Positions 7,596-17,136 of a stretch of 64,000 nt of DNA are shown piece by piece; the stretch's first letter is position 1; every line of letters begins with the position of its first letter. The notes beneath the pieces are model-generated. The model ran no database searches. It was not told the DNA's origin and worked only from the letters and a program-made list of their open reading frames with translations. This stretch comes from Rhizobium johnstonii 3841 (lineage in GTDB: Bacteria; Pseudomonadota; Alphaproteobacteria; Rhizobiales; Rhizobiaceae). The stretch is from positions 2,485,501 to 2,549,500 of the forward strand of contig NC_008380.1 of NCBI RefSeq assembly GCF_000009265.1. Reading direction: 5' to 3'. Position numbers and translations under genes: made by a program.

Positions 7596-9164
7596 GTGTC
7601 GCCATTGAATGTGCCGGATTCCGGTGCGTTATTATCGGTCCAGAAGCTGACGAAGTTCTTCGGTGGCTTTGCCGCCTGCAATGAAATCGATCTCGATATA
7701 GCGCCGGGCGAAATTCATGCGCTTCTCGGCGAAAATGGTGCAGGCAAATCCACCCTGGTGAAGATGCTGTTCGGCGTTCTCGAGCCGACGGGCGGGCATA
7801 TCCTCTGGCAGGGCCAGCCGGTCGCGATCGCCTCGCCCGGTGAAGCCCGCAAGCTCGGCATCGGCATGGTCTTCCAGCATTTTTCGCTGTTCGAGGCGCT
7901 GACGGTTGCCGAAAACATCGCCCTGTCGCTCGATGACGCCATCCCGATCGACAGGATCGCCGAGGAGGCGAGGGCGCTGTCCGTCGCCTACGGCCTGCCG
8001 CTCGACCCGCATGCCCATGTCGCCGATCTCTCGGTCGGCGAGCGCCAGCGCATCGAGATCGTCCGCGCGCTGCTGCAGAACCCGAAGCTGATTATCCTCG
8101 ACGAGCCGACCTCGGTGCTGACGCCGCAGGAGGCCGACAGGCTGTTCGAGACGCTGTTCAAGCTGCGCGCCGAGGGGCGTTCGGTTCTTTATATCAGCCA
8201 CCGCCTGGAAGAGGTGCAGCGCATCTGCGATCGCGCCACCGTGCTGCGCCATGGCCGTGTGACCGGCGCCTGCGATCCGAAACGGGAAACGCCGGCCTCG
8301 CTCGCCCGCATGATGGTCGGCAGCGAAGTGGCGACCGTGACACATCCGGAGCGCAGCGACAGGGGCGAGGTGCAGCTTGCCGTCGCCAGTCTTTCCGTTG
8401 CCGCGCGCACCCCTTTCGCCATGGCGCTGCGCGATGTGTCGATGGCGGTGCGCTCCGGCGAAATCCTCGCCATTGCCGGTGTCGCGGGCAACGGCCAGAG
8501 CGAGCTCTTCGACGCATTGTCGGGCGAATATCCGGTCGCCTCGGCCGAGGCGATCGTCATCCGCAAGAAGCCGGTCGGCAACCAGGGCATTACCGCCCGC
8601 CGTCTTTTGGGCGCCGGCTTCGTGCCGGAGGAGCGCCACGGCCATGCCGCCGTCTCCGCCATGAAACTGTCGGACAATCTCGTCCTTGCCCGCAGCCAGT
8701 CGGACCGCAAGGCGTTTCTGGGCCTCTTCGGCATCATCCGCCAGGCTGCGGTGAAATCCGCCGCAAGGCGCATTTCCGAGGCCATGGATGTCCGCAAGAG
8801 CGGCGATGATCCGGCCGCCGGCTCGCTGTCCGGCGGGAACCTGCAGAAGTTCATCGTCGGGCGCGAGCTCGATCGCCAGCCGGCGGTGCTCGTCGTCAAC
8901 CAGCCGACCTGGGGCGTCGATGCCGGGGCGGCGAGCCGCATCCGCCAGGCCTTGGTGGATCTTGCAAGAAGCGGTTCGGCCGTCGTCGTCATCAGTCAGG
9001 ATCTCGACGAGATCTTCGAAGTGGCGACCGATATTGCCGTCATCTCCGAAGGTCGTCTTTCCCGTCCGTTCCCGGCGGGCGAACTGACGCGTGAAAAGAT
9101 CGGCCTGCTGATGGGCGGCCTGCACGAGAGCAGCTCTGCTCCGGAGGCGCCCCATGCGCATTGA
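7596..9164 (+). CDS. Nucleoside (BMP-type) ABC importer, tandem ATPase
   Basis: A 522-residue protein of two fused ATPase domains, as in NupA/YufO-type nucleoside importers. The first domain is intact: Walker A GENGAGKS (45-52), VFQHFSLFE Q-loop, LSVGERQR signature (145-152), LIILDEPTS Walker B (165-173). The second is degenerate at Walker A (GVAGNGQSE) and has VLVVNQPTWGVD in place of a DEPT box, the usual asymmetric arrangement of this family and of RbsA-like ATPases. The start is GTG with a GAGGGGA site. Its 3' end overlaps the next permease gene by 11 bases. Confidence 0.92.
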   Translation: MSPLNVPDSGALLSVQKLTKFFGGFAACNEIDLDIAPGEIHALLGENGAGKSTLVKMLFGVLEPTGGHILWQGQPVAIASPGEARKLGIGMVFQHFSLFEALTVAENIALSLDDAIPIDRIAEEARALSVAYGLPLDPHAHVADLSVGERQRIEIVRALLQNPKLIILDEPTSVLTPQEADRLFETLFKLRAEGRSVLYISHRLEEVQRICDRATVLRHGRVTGACDPKRETPASLARMMVGSEVATVTHPERSDRGEVQLAVASLSVAARTPFAMALRDVSMAVRSGEILAIAGVAGNGQSELFDALSGEYPVASAEAIVIRKKPVGNQGITARRLLGAGFVPEERHGHAAVSAMKLSDNLVLARSQSDRKAFLGLFGIIRQAAVKSAARRISEAMDVRKSGDDPAAGSLSGGNLQKFIVGRELDRQPAVLVVNQPTWGVDAGAASRIRQALVDLARSGSAVVVISQDLDEIFEVATDIAVISEGRLSRPFPAGELTREKIGLLMGGLHESSSAPEAPHAH

Positions 9165-10239
9165 ACTCGAAAAACGCCCCGACGTCTCGAAGCTCTACGC
9201 CTTCGTATCGCCGCTCTTGGCCCTTGTCCTGACGCTGGTGTTCGGCGCCATCATGTTCGCCATGCTCGGCAAGGATCCGGTCGCCGCACTGGAAGCCTTC
9301 TTCATCGAGCCGCTGCTGGAGGTCTGGTCGCTGCACGAGCTGGCGATCAAGGCCGCGCCCCTGATCCTGATCGCCGTCGGCCTGGCCGTCTGTTATCGCT
9401 CGAACAACTGGAATATCGGCGCCGAAGGCCAGTTCACCATTGGCGCCATCACCGGCTCTTACCTGCCGATCATCTTCTACGACTGGCATTCGCCGCTGGT
9501 GCTGCCGCTGATGCTGATATTGGGCGCGCTCGGCGGTGCGCTCTTCGCCGCCATTCCGGCGCTGCTGAAGGCGCATTTCAACACCAATGAGATCCTGACA
9601 TCGCTGATGCTGGTCTATATCGCCCAGCTCTTCCTTGACTGGCTGATCCGCGGCGCCTGGCGCGATCCGAAGGGCTTCAACTTTCCGGTTTCGCGTGATT
9701 TCGCGCCGGAAGCAGTGCTGCCGGCGATCTGGGAAGAGTCGGGCCGCGCCCATTGGGCCTTCATCTTCGCCATCATGGCGGCGGTCGGCGCCTGGTTCAT
9801 GCTGCGTTATACGCTGAAAGGCTTCGAGATCGTCGTGCTCGGCCAATCGGAGCGGGCAGGGCGCTTTGCCGGCTTCTCGTCGAAGAAGATGATCTGGTTC
9901 AGCTTTCTCTTCTCTGGCGCTCTTGCCGGCCTTGCCGGGATAGCCGAGGTCTCCGGCTCAATCGGTCACCTGCAGCCGGCGATCTCGCCGGGCTACGGCT
10001 TCACCGCCATCATCGTCGCCTTCCTCGGCCGCCTCAATCCGCTCGGCATCATCGCATCGGGCCTGGTGCTGGCGCTGACCTATCTCGGCGGCGAGGCAGC
10101 TCAGCTTTCGCTCGGCCTTTCCGACAAGGTCACCCGCGTCTTCCAGGGGCTGCTGCTCTTCTTCGTGCTGTCGTGCGATACGCTGATCTATTACAAAATC
10201 CGCCTGGTCTGGTCGCGGGTAAGGGGCAGGGCGGCATGA
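9154..10239 (+). CDS. Nucleoside ABC importer permease 1 (YufP-like)
   Basis: A 361-residue integral membrane protein of the BPD_transp_2 family with about ten hydrophobic helices. Diagnostic parts are IGAEGQFTIGAITGSYLP after TM3 and GLAGIAEVSGSIGHLQP followed by GYGFTAIIVAFLGRLNP near the C-terminus. It forms the membrane channel with the next permease. It is translationally coupled on both sides: 11-base overlap with the ATPase and an ATGA overlap with permease 2. Confidence 0.92.
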   Translation: MRIELEKRPDVSKLYAFVSPLLALVLTLVFGAIMFAMLGKDPVAALEAFFIEPLLEVWSLHELAIKAAPLILIAVGLAVCYRSNNWNIGAEGQFTIGAITGSYLPIIFYDWHSPLVLPLMLILGALGGALFAAIPALLKAHFNTNEILTSLMLVYIAQLFLDWLIRGAWRDPKGFNFPVSRDFAPEAVLPAIWEESGRAHWAFIFAIMAAVGAWFMLRYTLKGFEIVVLGQSERAGRFAGFSSKKMIWFSFLFSGALAGLAGIAEVSGSIGHLQPAISPGYGFTAIIVAFLGRLNPLGIIASGLVLALTYLGGEAAQLSLGLSDKVTRVFQGLLLFFVLSCDTLIYYKIRLVWSRVRGRAA

Positions 10240-11156
10240 GCATCTTCGAAGCCATTCTGTTGACTGTCATCACCGCCTCCACGCCGCTCGTCATCGCCGC
10301 ACTCGGCGAACTGGTGACCGAGCGCTCCGGCGTTCTCAATCTCGGTGTCGAGGGCATGATGATCATGGGCGCGGTCGGTGCCTTTGCCACGGCACAGCTC
10401 ACCGGCTCGGCCTATATCGGCATTGTCGGCGGCGTCGTCAGCGGCGCGCTGTTTTCGCTGCTCTTCGCCTTCCTGACGTTGACGCTTGTCGCCAATCAGG
10501 TGGCGACAGGCCTTGCGATGACGATCCTTGGCCTCGGCGCCTCCGGCATGCTCGGCGAGGCCTTCGTCGGGGCGCCCGGCGTCCGGCTGCTGCCGATCGA
10601 AATCCCGCTGCTTTCGGCCATTCCCTATGTTGGAACGGTCCTCTTCAAGCAGGATCTGATCTTCTACCTGTCGATCCTGCTCGTTATCGCCGTCAACTGG
10701 TTCCTCTTCAAGAGTCGCACCGGCCTGAAGATCCGCGCCATTGGCGACAATCACGCCTCGGCGCATGCGCTCGGTATCGACGTCATCCGCATGCGCTACC
10801 TCGCCGTGATGTTCGGCGGCGCCTGCGCCGGCCTTGCCGGTGCGCAGCTGTCGCTGATCTATACGCCGCAATGGACAGAGAACATGTCAGGCGGGCGTGG
10901 CTGGATCGCGCTGGCGCTCGTCGTCTTCGCTTCCTGGCGGCCCTGGCGCCTGCTGGCCGGCGGTTATCTCTTTGGGGCGGTAACGATCCTGCAACTGCAC
11001 GCGCAGGCCTTCGGCATCGGCATTCCCTCACAGTTCCTCTCGATGCTGCCCTATGCGGCGACAGTTGTGGTCCTCATCATCATCTCGCATAATCGGCGCA
11101 CGACGTTGATCAATACGCCGGCCTCGCTCGGCAAAGCTTTCGTGCCGGACCGGTGA
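10236..11156 (+). CDS. Nucleoside ABC importer permease 2 (YufQ-like)
   Basis: A 306-residue partner permease. The start was set at the ATG inside the ATGA overlap with permease 1, which gives MSIFEAILLTVI, a natural first helix; the same frame stays open far upstream inside permease 1 but that is fortuitous. It carries the family signatures GVLNLGVEGMMIMGAV, AIGDNHASAHALGI and MSGGRGWIALALVVF. Together with the ATPase and the BMP-type binding protein it completes a four-gene purine/pyrimidine nucleoside importer. Confidence 0.92.
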   Translation: MSIFEAILLTVITASTPLVIAALGELVTERSGVLNLGVEGMMIMGAVGAFATAQLTGSAYIGIVGGVVSGALFSLLFAFLTLTLVANQVATGLAMTILGLGASGMLGEAFVGAPGVRLLPIEIPLLSAIPYVGTVLFKQDLIFYLSILLVIAVNWFLFKSRTGLKIRAIGDNHASAHALGIDVIRMRYLAVMFGGACAGLAGAQLSLIYTPQWTENMSGGRGWIALALVVFASWRPWRLLAGGYLFGAVTILQLHAQAFGIGIPSQFLSMLPYAATVVVLIIISHNRRTTLINTPASLGKAFVPDR

Positions 11157-11206
11157 ACAACAACAAATAAGACGGGTTTCGAAACTTCCAACCAACAGGG
11201 ATCAAT

Positions 11207-12283
11207 ATGAAAAAACTTGCACTTGCTCTCGCAGCGACAGCTGCCCTCGTCCTGAGCATCGGTTCGGCCGCCGAGGCGGCTGACAAGACCAAGGTCTGCT
11301 TCGTTTATGTCGGCACCCGCACCGACGGCGGCTGGACGCAGGCCCATGAGAACGGCCGCCTCCAGCTCGAGAAGGAATTCGGCGACAAGATCGAGACGCC
11401 CTACCTCGAAAGCGTCCCGGAAGGCCCGGATGCCGAACGCGCGATCGAGCGCATGGCCCGCTCCGGTTGCTCGCTGATTTTCACCACGTCCTTCGGCTTC
11501 ATGGACCCGACTATTGCCGTCGCCAAGAAGTTCCCGAAAGTGAAGTTCGAGCATGCGACAGGCTTCAAGGCCGCCGACAATGTCGCGACCTACAATTCCC
11601 GCTTCTATGAAGGCCGCTACATCAGTGGCATTATCGCCGGCAAGCTCTCGAAAACCGGCACGGCCGGCTATATCGCCTCCTTCCCGATCCCCGAGGTGGT
11701 GATGGGCATCAATGCCTTCGAAACTGGCGCCAAGTCGGTCAATCCGAACTTCAAGATGAAGGTTATCTGGGTCAACACCTGGTTCGACCCGGGCAAGGAA
11801 GCCGATGCCGCCAAGGCGCTGATCGACCAGGGCGTCGATATCCTCACCCAGCACACGGACACGACCGCTCCAATGCAGGTCGCCGAGCAGCGCGGCGTCA
11901 AGGCCTTCGGCCAGGCTTCCGACATGATCAAGGCTGGTCCGAACGTCCAGCTAACCGCGATCATCGACACCTGGGGCAATTATTACGTCAAGCGCGTCAA
12001 GGCGCTTCTCGACGGCACCTGGAAGTCAGAGCAGAGCTGGGATGGCCTCAAGGACGGCATCCTGACGATGGCGCCCTATACCAACATGCCCGACGACGTG
12101 AAGAAACTCGCCGAGGAGACCGAAGCCAAGATCAAATCAGGCGAACTGCATCCCTTCACCGGCCCGATCAACAAGCAGGACGGCACGCCCTGGTTGAAGG
12201 CCGGCGAGAAGGCCGATGACGGAACGCTGCTCGGCATGAACTTCTATGTCGAAGGTGTGGACGACAAGCTGCCGGGTAAATAA
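11207..12283 (+). CDS. BMP-family periplasmic nucleoside-binding protein
   Basis: A 358-residue substrate-binding protein. It has a Sec signal peptide (MKKLALALAATAALVLSIG, cleavage near AEAAD) without a lipobox cysteine, so it is predicted soluble in the periplasm rather than a lipoprotein as in Gram-positive BmpA/PnrA. The mature part shows DGGWTQAHENGR and FTTSFGFMDPT, the BMP ligand-pocket patterns. It ends the importer operon, 50 bases after permease 2, and a strong terminator follows. Nucleoside as substrate is inferred from the family. Confidence 0.92.
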   Translation: MKKLALALAATAALVLSIGSAAEAADKTKVCFVYVGTRTDGGWTQAHENGRLQLEKEFGDKIETPYLESVPEGPDAERAIERMARSGCSLIFTTSFGFMDPTIAVAKKFPKVKFEHATGFKAADNVATYNSRFYEGRYISGIIAGKLSKTGTAGYIASFPIPEVVMGINAFETGAKSVNPNFKMKVIWVNTWFDPGKEADAAKALIDQGVDILTQHTDTTAPMQVAEQRGVKAFGQASDMIKAGPNVQLTAIIDTWGNYYVKRVKALLDGTWKSEQSWDGLKDGILTMAPYTNMPDDVKKLAEETEAKIKSGELHPFTGPINKQDGTPWLKAGEKADDGTLLGMNFYVEGVDDKLPGK

Positions 12284-12310
12284 TCCCGCAAGCCATCTCG
12301 CGGATGCGAA

Positions 12311-12337
12311 GAGCGCCCTTTTGGGCGCTCTTTTTTT
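12311..12337 (+). terminator. Rho-independent terminator of the nucleoside importer operon
   Basis: A perfect 8-bp stem GAGCGCCC/GGGCGCTC closes a TTTT loop and runs straight into seven T residues, 27 bases after the binding-protein stop. It is the best intrinsic terminator in the window. Confidence 0.93.
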
Positions 12338-12428
12338 GCTGCAATGCATCCCAAGATTCCGATTTACAAAAGTAATACTATATGATTTTTTGACCCTGCG
12401 CCGCGAGATGCGGCATTGGGAGGAAATC

Positions 12429-13391
12429 ATGAAATTGAAGACTGCACTTTTGAGTGCCACGATTCTGGCTGCCTGCATGTTCGGTTCGGCTTCGGCCGCC
12501 GGCCTCACTGTCGGCTTCTCGCAGATCGGCTCGGAATCGGGCTGGCGTGCGGCTGAAACGACCGTGACCAAGGAACAGGCCAAGAAGCGCGGCATCGATC
12601 TGAAGTTTGCCGATGCGCAGCAGAAGCAGGAAAACCAGATCAAGGCTCTGCGCTCCTTCATTGCTCAGGGCGTCGATGCCATTCTCATTGCTCCGGTCGT
12701 CGAAACCGGCTGGGACGACGTTCTCAAGGAAGCCAAGGAAGCCGAAATCCCGGTCATCCTTCTCGACCGTACCATCAAGGCTCCCGACGATCTCTACCTG
12801 ACGGCGGTGACGTCGGATCTGGTCCATGAAGGCAAGGTCGCAGGCGACTTCCTGGTCAAGACCGTCGGCGACAAGAAGTGCAATGTCGTCGAGCTTCAGG
12901 GCACCACCGGTTCGTCGCCGGCCATCGCCCGCAAGAAGGGCTTCGAGGAGGCTCTTGCCGGCCACGACAACCTCAAGATCGTTCGCAGCCAGACCGGTGA
13001 CTTCACCCGCACCAAGGGCAAGGAAGTCATGGAAAGCTTCCTGAAGGCCGAGAATGGCGGCAAGGATATCTGCGCTCTCTACGCCCATAACGACGACATG
13101 GCTGTCGGCGCCATCCAGGCGATCAAGGAAGCCGGCCTGAAGCCCGGCAAGGATATCCTCGTCGTCTCCATCGACGCCGTGCCCGATATCTTCAAGGCCA
13201 TGTCCGAAGGCGAGGCCAATGCCACGGTCGAGCTGACGCCGAATATGGCAGGTCCGGCCTTCGATGCGCTCGAAGCCTATCTGAAGGACAAGAAGGCTCC
13301 GGCCAAGTGGATCCAGACCGAGTCGAAGCTCTACACGCCGGCCGACGAGCCGATGAAGGTCTACGAAGAGAAGAAGGGTCAGGGCTACTGA
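12429..13391 (+). CDS. ytfQ: Sugar ABC importer periplasmic binding protein (YtfQ-like)
   Basis: A 320-residue pentose/galactofuranose-type binding protein. The start MKLKTALLSATIL follows a GGGAGGAAATC ribosome site; the open frame upstream is not coding. It has a signal peptide cleaved near ASAAG and a periplasmic-binding-protein fold with FSQIGSESGWR, QGVDAILIAPVVETGW, TTGSSPAIARKKGF and YAHNDDMAVGAIQA, closely matching the YtfQ group. The following genes have the order ATPase, permease, permease, as in E. coli ytfQRT-yjfF, so galactofuranose or a related sugar is the favoured substrate. The palindrome AGTAATACT at 12371-12379 is a possible GntR operator. Confidence 0.87.
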   Translation: MKLKTALLSATILAACMFGSASAAGLTVGFSQIGSESGWRAAETTVTKEQAKKRGIDLKFADAQQKQENQIKALRSFIAQGVDAILIAPVVETGWDDVLKEAKEAEIPVILLDRTIKAPDDLYLTAVTSDLVHEGKVAGDFLVKTVGDKKCNVVELQGTTGSSPAIARKKGFEEALAGHDNLKIVRSQTGDFTRTKGKEVMESFLKAENGGKDICALYAHNDDMAVGAIQAIKEAGLKPGKDILVVSIDAVPDIFKAMSEGEANATVELTPNMAGPAFDALEAYLKDKKAPAKWIQTESKLYTPADEPMKVYEEKKGQGY

Positions 13392-13412
13392 TCTGATGTG
13401 ACACCGCTGCAT

Positions 13413-13512
13413 ATTCCTTAAATCGGCATTCGATTTCTGGATAAAATCATGCGGCAATTCAAAGCGCTACAGCGTCCTCTATGCCTCTCGAAAAGACGAG
13501 GCGGCGCTGTAG
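13413..13512 (-). repeat. Dispersed palindromic repeat, copy 1
   Basis: A 100-bp element between the binding-protein and ATPase genes. It contains an AT-rich hairpin (CCTTAAATCGG/CGATTTCTGG-like), the line TTCAAAGCGCTACAGCGTCC, and a second hairpin (CTCGAAAAGACGAG) ending GCGGCGCTGTAG. The same modules recur at 17938, 32841, 36642 and 47782 in either orientation. Confidence 0.8.
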
Positions 13513-13514
13513 AA

Positions 13515-13543
13515 CCGCACCGGCCCGTCATGGACCGGTGCGG
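13515..13543 (+). other. Hairpin between binding-protein and ATPase genes
   Basis: A perfect 9-bp stem CCGCACCGG/CCGGTGCGG with an 11-base loop, without a T run. Its place after a binding-protein gene suggests mRNA stabilisation or partial termination that keeps binding protein in excess over transporter. The role is inferred from position. Confidence 0.55.
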
Positions 13544-13621
13544 AACAGCCTTTGCCGCCTTGGGACGTCATGTCCGGCCGCGGCGCGGCTTTTGGCGTCA
13601 ATATCAGGAAAACAGACCCTT

Positions 13622-15145
13622 ATGATTCACGATTTCGAGAACGTTCTCGCGGCTTCCGGAATATCGAAATTCTTTCCCGGCGCAGTGGCGCTGGACAAGG
13701 TCGATTTCACGCTCCGCAGAGGCGAGGTGCATGCGTTGCTGGGCGAAAACGGCGCCGGCAAGTCGACGCTGATCAAGTGCATCACCGGCGCCTATCATCG
13801 TGACGAGGGCAGCCTGACGCTGGACGGCCAGGAAATCAATCCGGCCAATACGCTCGCCGCCCAGAAGCTCGGCATCGGCACGGTCTACCAGGAGGTCAAC
13901 CTGCTGGCCAATCTGAGCATTGCCGAAAATCTCTTTCTCGGCCGCCAGCCGAGGCGCTTCGGCATGACCGACGTGCGTGCGATGAACCGCAAGGCACGCG
14001 ACCTGCTCTCCGGCTACGGCGTCGATATCGACGTCACCGCCGAACTCGGCCGTTTCTCCGTCGCCGTCCAGCAGGTGGTTGCCATCGCCCGTGCCGTCGA
14101 TCTCTCCGGCAAGGTGCTGATCCTCGACGAGCCCACCGCAAGTCTCGACAATCAGGAAGTGGCGCTGCTCTTCCGCATCATCGACGACCTCAAGAAGCGC
14201 GGCCTGGGCATCGTCTTCATCACCCATTTTCTCGAGCAGGTCTATGCGATCAGCGACCGTATCACCGTGCTGCGCAACGGCAAGCTGGTCGGCACCCGCG
14301 ACGCCGCCGATCTGCCGCGCCAGGGCTTGATCGCCATGATGCTCGGCCGCGAACTGGCGCATGTCGAAGAGACCGTCAGGGAACGCAGCCTTGCGGCCGG
14401 AGACGTCCGATACCGTTTTGCAGGCTACGGCAAACGCGGCAAGGTCAAACCATTCGACCTTGAGGTGCGCGCCGGAGAGGTTGTCGGCGTCGCCGGGTTG
14501 CTCGGTTCCGGGCGCACCGAAACCGCCGAACTGCTCTTCGGCATCGAGCATGCCGACAGCGGCAGCGCCACGATCGACGGCCAGCCCGCGACGATTTCTA
14601 GCCCGCGCGCGGCGATCGCAAAAGGCTTCGGCTTTTGCCCCGAGGACCGCAAGACCGATGGCATCATCGGCGACCTGTCGATCAGGGAGAACATCGCACT
14701 GGCGCTGCAGGCCCGCCGCGGCTGGACGCGGCCGCTGTCGCGCGCCGAGCAGAATACGCTTGCCGACCGCTACATCAAGGCGCTCGATATCCGCACCACC
14801 GATCGCGAGAAGCCGATCCGGCTACTGTCAGGCGGCAATCAGCAAAAGGCGATCCTCGCCCGCTGGCTGGCAACCAATCCGAAGTTCCTGATCCTCGACG
14901 AGCCGACCCGCGGCATCGATGTCGGCGCCCATGCCGAGATCATCCGGCTCATCGAAGAACTCTGCGCCGGCGGCATGTCGCTGATCGTGATTTCCTCGGA
15001 ACTTGAAGAGCTTGTCGCCTATAGTTCACGTGTCATCGTATTGCGCGACAGGCAGCATATCGCCGAACTGACAGGCGAGCGTATCACCGCTGCCGGCATC
15101 GTCGAAGCCATTGCCGCCGCCGAACACAAGATGGAGGATGCATGA
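13622..15145 (+). CDS. ytfR: Sugar ABC importer tandem ATPase (YtfR-like)
   Basis: A 507-residue protein with two ATPase domains. The start MIHDFENVL was chosen from family length; the longer frame reads through the repeat. The first domain has GENGAGKSTLIKC, VYQEVNLLANL and VLILDEPTASLD, but its signature region reads GRFSVAVQQVVAIARA, lacking the LSGGQ core, as usual for the N-terminal half of this family. The second has GLLGSGRTE instead of a normal Walker A, LSGGNQQKAILARW and LILDEPTRGIDVG. It overlaps the first permease by ATGA. Confidence 0.9.
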   Translation: MIHDFENVLAASGISKFFPGAVALDKVDFTLRRGEVHALLGENGAGKSTLIKCITGAYHRDEGSLTLDGQEINPANTLAAQKLGIGTVYQEVNLLANLSIAENLFLGRQPRRFGMTDVRAMNRKARDLLSGYGVDIDVTAELGRFSVAVQQVVAIARAVDLSGKVLILDEPTASLDNQEVALLFRIIDDLKKRGLGIVFITHFLEQVYAISDRITVLRNGKLVGTRDAADLPRQGLIAMMLGRELAHVEETVRERSLAAGDVRYRFAGYGKRGKVKPFDLEVRAGEVVGVAGLLGSGRTETAELLFGIEHADSGSATIDGQPATISSPRAAIAKGFGFCPEDRKTDGIIGDLSIRENIALALQARRGWTRPLSRAEQNTLADRYIKALDIRTTDREKPIRLLSGGNQQKAILARWLATNPKFLILDEPTRGIDVGAHAEIIRLIEELCAGGMSLIVISSELEELVAYSSRVIVLRDRQHIAELTGERITAAGIVEAIAAAEHKMEDA

Positions 15146-16155
15146 GGTCCTCGCTGAAAGCGCTGGCATATCGCCTGGCGCCGCAATTGATTGCGCTCGT
15201 TGTCATTCTTCTGTTGAATTTCATCACGTCGCCGCAGTTTTTTAATGTCGTGGTTCAGAATGACCGCCTCTATGGCAGCCTGATCGACGTGCTGAACCGT
15301 GGCGCGCCGGTGGCGCTGCTGGCGATCGGCATGACGCTGGTCATCGCCACCAAGGGCATCGACCTGTCCGTCGGTGCGGTCATCGCGATCTGCGGCGCCG
15401 TTGCCGCTTCGTCGATTGTGTCAGGAAATTCAGTTGCTTATACTATTATCCTGACACTTGCGATCGGGCTTGCCTGCGGCGTCTGGAACGGGTTCCTGGT
15501 GGCAGTCCTCAATATCCAGCCGATCATCGCCACGCTGGTGCTGATGGTCGCCGGCCGCGGCATCGCCCAGCTGATCACCGAAGGTGCCATCCTGACCTTC
15601 AACGATGATGGGCTGACCTTCTTCGGCAGCGGTTCGCTGGCTCTCCTGCCGATGCCTGTCGTCATCTGGTTCCTCGTCGGCTTGCTCGTCATCCTGCTCG
15701 TCCGCCGCACGGCGCTCGGCATGCTGATCGAGGCCGTCGGCATCAATCGCCGCGCCAGCACGCTCTCCGGCATTCAAACGCCGGTGCTGCTGATGGCGGT
15801 CTATATGCTGAGCGGGATCTGCGCCTCGATTGCGGGCATCATCGTCGCAGCCGACATCAAGGGCGCCGATGCCAACAATGCCGGCCTCTGGCTGGAACTC
15901 GACGCGATCCTCGCCGTCGTCGTCGGTGGCAATTCGCTGCTCGGCGGCCGCTTCAGCATTCTCGGATCGCTGATCGGCGCAATGATCATCCAGGCGGTGA
16001 ATACCGGCATCCTGTCCGCCGGCTTCCCGCCTGAATTCAACCTGATCATCAAGGCCGTCATCATTATCGTCATCCTCGTCATCCAGTCGCCGGCGGTACA
16101 ATCGCTCGCCATCTTCGCCAGCCGCCGGCAGGGCGGTAGGGAGCAGCCGAAATGA
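15142..16155 (+). CDS. ytfT: Sugar ABC importer permease (YtfT-like)
   Basis: A 337-residue BPD_transp_2 permease with about ten TM helices. It shows GMTLVIATKGIDLSVGAVIAI, the signature of ribose-type permeases, and AILAVVVGGNSLLGGRFSILGSLIGA near the C-terminus. It is first of two non-identical permeases, each overlapping its neighbour by ATGA, so the channel is a heterodimer as in YtfT-YjfF. Confidence 0.9.
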   Translation: MRSSLKALAYRLAPQLIALVVILLLNFITSPQFFNVVVQNDRLYGSLIDVLNRGAPVALLAIGMTLVIATKGIDLSVGAVIAICGAVAASSIVSGNSVAYTIILTLAIGLACGVWNGFLVAVLNIQPIIATLVLMVAGRGIAQLITEGAILTFNDDGLTFFGSGSLALLPMPVVIWFLVGLLVILLVRRTALGMLIEAVGINRRASTLSGIQTPVLLMAVYMLSGICASIAGIIVAADIKGADANNAGLWLELDAILAVVVGGNSLLGGRFSILGSLIGAMIIQAVNTGILSAGFPPEFNLIIKAVIIIVILVIQSPAVQSLAIFASRRQGGREQPK

Positions 16156-17120
16156 ACTCCAAATACCTGCCGCTGCTTGCGACCATCGTCATCTTCGTGC
16201 TCGCCTATGCCGGCTGCGCGCTGCAATATCCGAACATTCTGTCGACGCGCGTCATCGGCAATTTATTGACCGACAACGCCTTTCTCGGCATCGCCGCCGT
16301 CGGCATGACCTTCGTCATCATTTCGGGCGGCATCGATCTGTCGATCGGCTCGGTCATCGCCTTTACCGGCGTCTTTCTCGCGGTGATCCTGCAGAACACT
16401 TCGATCCATCCGCTGCTCGCCTTCGCGCTGGTGCTCGTCATCACCACTGCCTTTGGCGGTATCATGGGCGCGATCATCCACTATCTCGAAATGCCGGCCT
16501 TCATCGTCACCCTTGCCGGCATGTTCCTGGCGCGCGGCATGGCCTTCGTGCTCTCGATCGACAGCATCCCGATCAACCACGAATATTATTCGACGCTGAC
16601 GAGCCTCTATTATCGTCTGCCCGGCGGCGGGCGGCTGACGCTGATCGGCGGCATCATGCTTCTGGTCTTTGCCGTCGGCATCTTCATCGCCCAGCGCACC
16701 CGCTTCGGCACCAATGTCTATGCGCTTGGCGGCGGTACGCAGACGGCGCGGCTGATGGGCGTGCCGGTTGGCCGCACGACAATCCAGATCTATGCACTGT
16801 CAGGCTTTCTGGCGGGTCTATCCGGGATCGTTTTTTCGCTGTACACCTCTGCCGGATATTCTCTTGCAGCGGTCGGCGTCGAACTCGATGCCATCGCAGC
16901 GGTCGTCATCGGAGGGACGCTGCTGACCGGAGGAGCGGGATTCGTGGCGGGAACCTTGATCGGTATCCTGATCCAGGGGCTCATTCAGACCTACATCACC
17001 TTCGACGGCACGCTGTCGAGCTGGTGGACCAAGATCCTGATTGGCCTTCTGCTGTTTGCATTCATCCTGATGCAGAAAGCCATCCTGTTCGTTTCCAGTC
17101 TGAACAAGAGGTACGCCTGA
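16152..17120 (+). CDS. yjfF: Sugar ABC importer permease (YjfF-like)
   Basis: A 322-residue partner permease with GMTFVIISGGIDLSIGSVIAF near TM3 and AIAAVVIGGTLLTGGAGFVAGTLIG near the C-terminus. The N-terminus MNSKYLPLLATIVIF and the length match the YjfF group. The GntR regulator begins 16 bases after its stop, within the same probable transcript. Confidence 0.9.
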   Translation: MNSKYLPLLATIVIFVLAYAGCALQYPNILSTRVIGNLLTDNAFLGIAAVGMTFVIISGGIDLSIGSVIAFTGVFLAVILQNTSIHPLLAFALVLVITTAFGGIMGAIIHYLEMPAFIVTLAGMFLARGMAFVLSIDSIPINHEYYSTLTSLYYRLPGGGRLTLIGGIMLLVFAVGIFIAQRTRFGTNVYALGGGTQTARLMGVPVGRTTIQIYALSGFLAGLSGIVFSLYTSAGYSLAAVGVELDAIAAVVIGGTLLTGGAGFVAGTLIGILIQGLIQTYITFDGTLSSWWTKILIGLLLFAFILMQKAILFVSSLNKRYA

Positions 17121-17136
17121 GGGGGAGACGGATCGC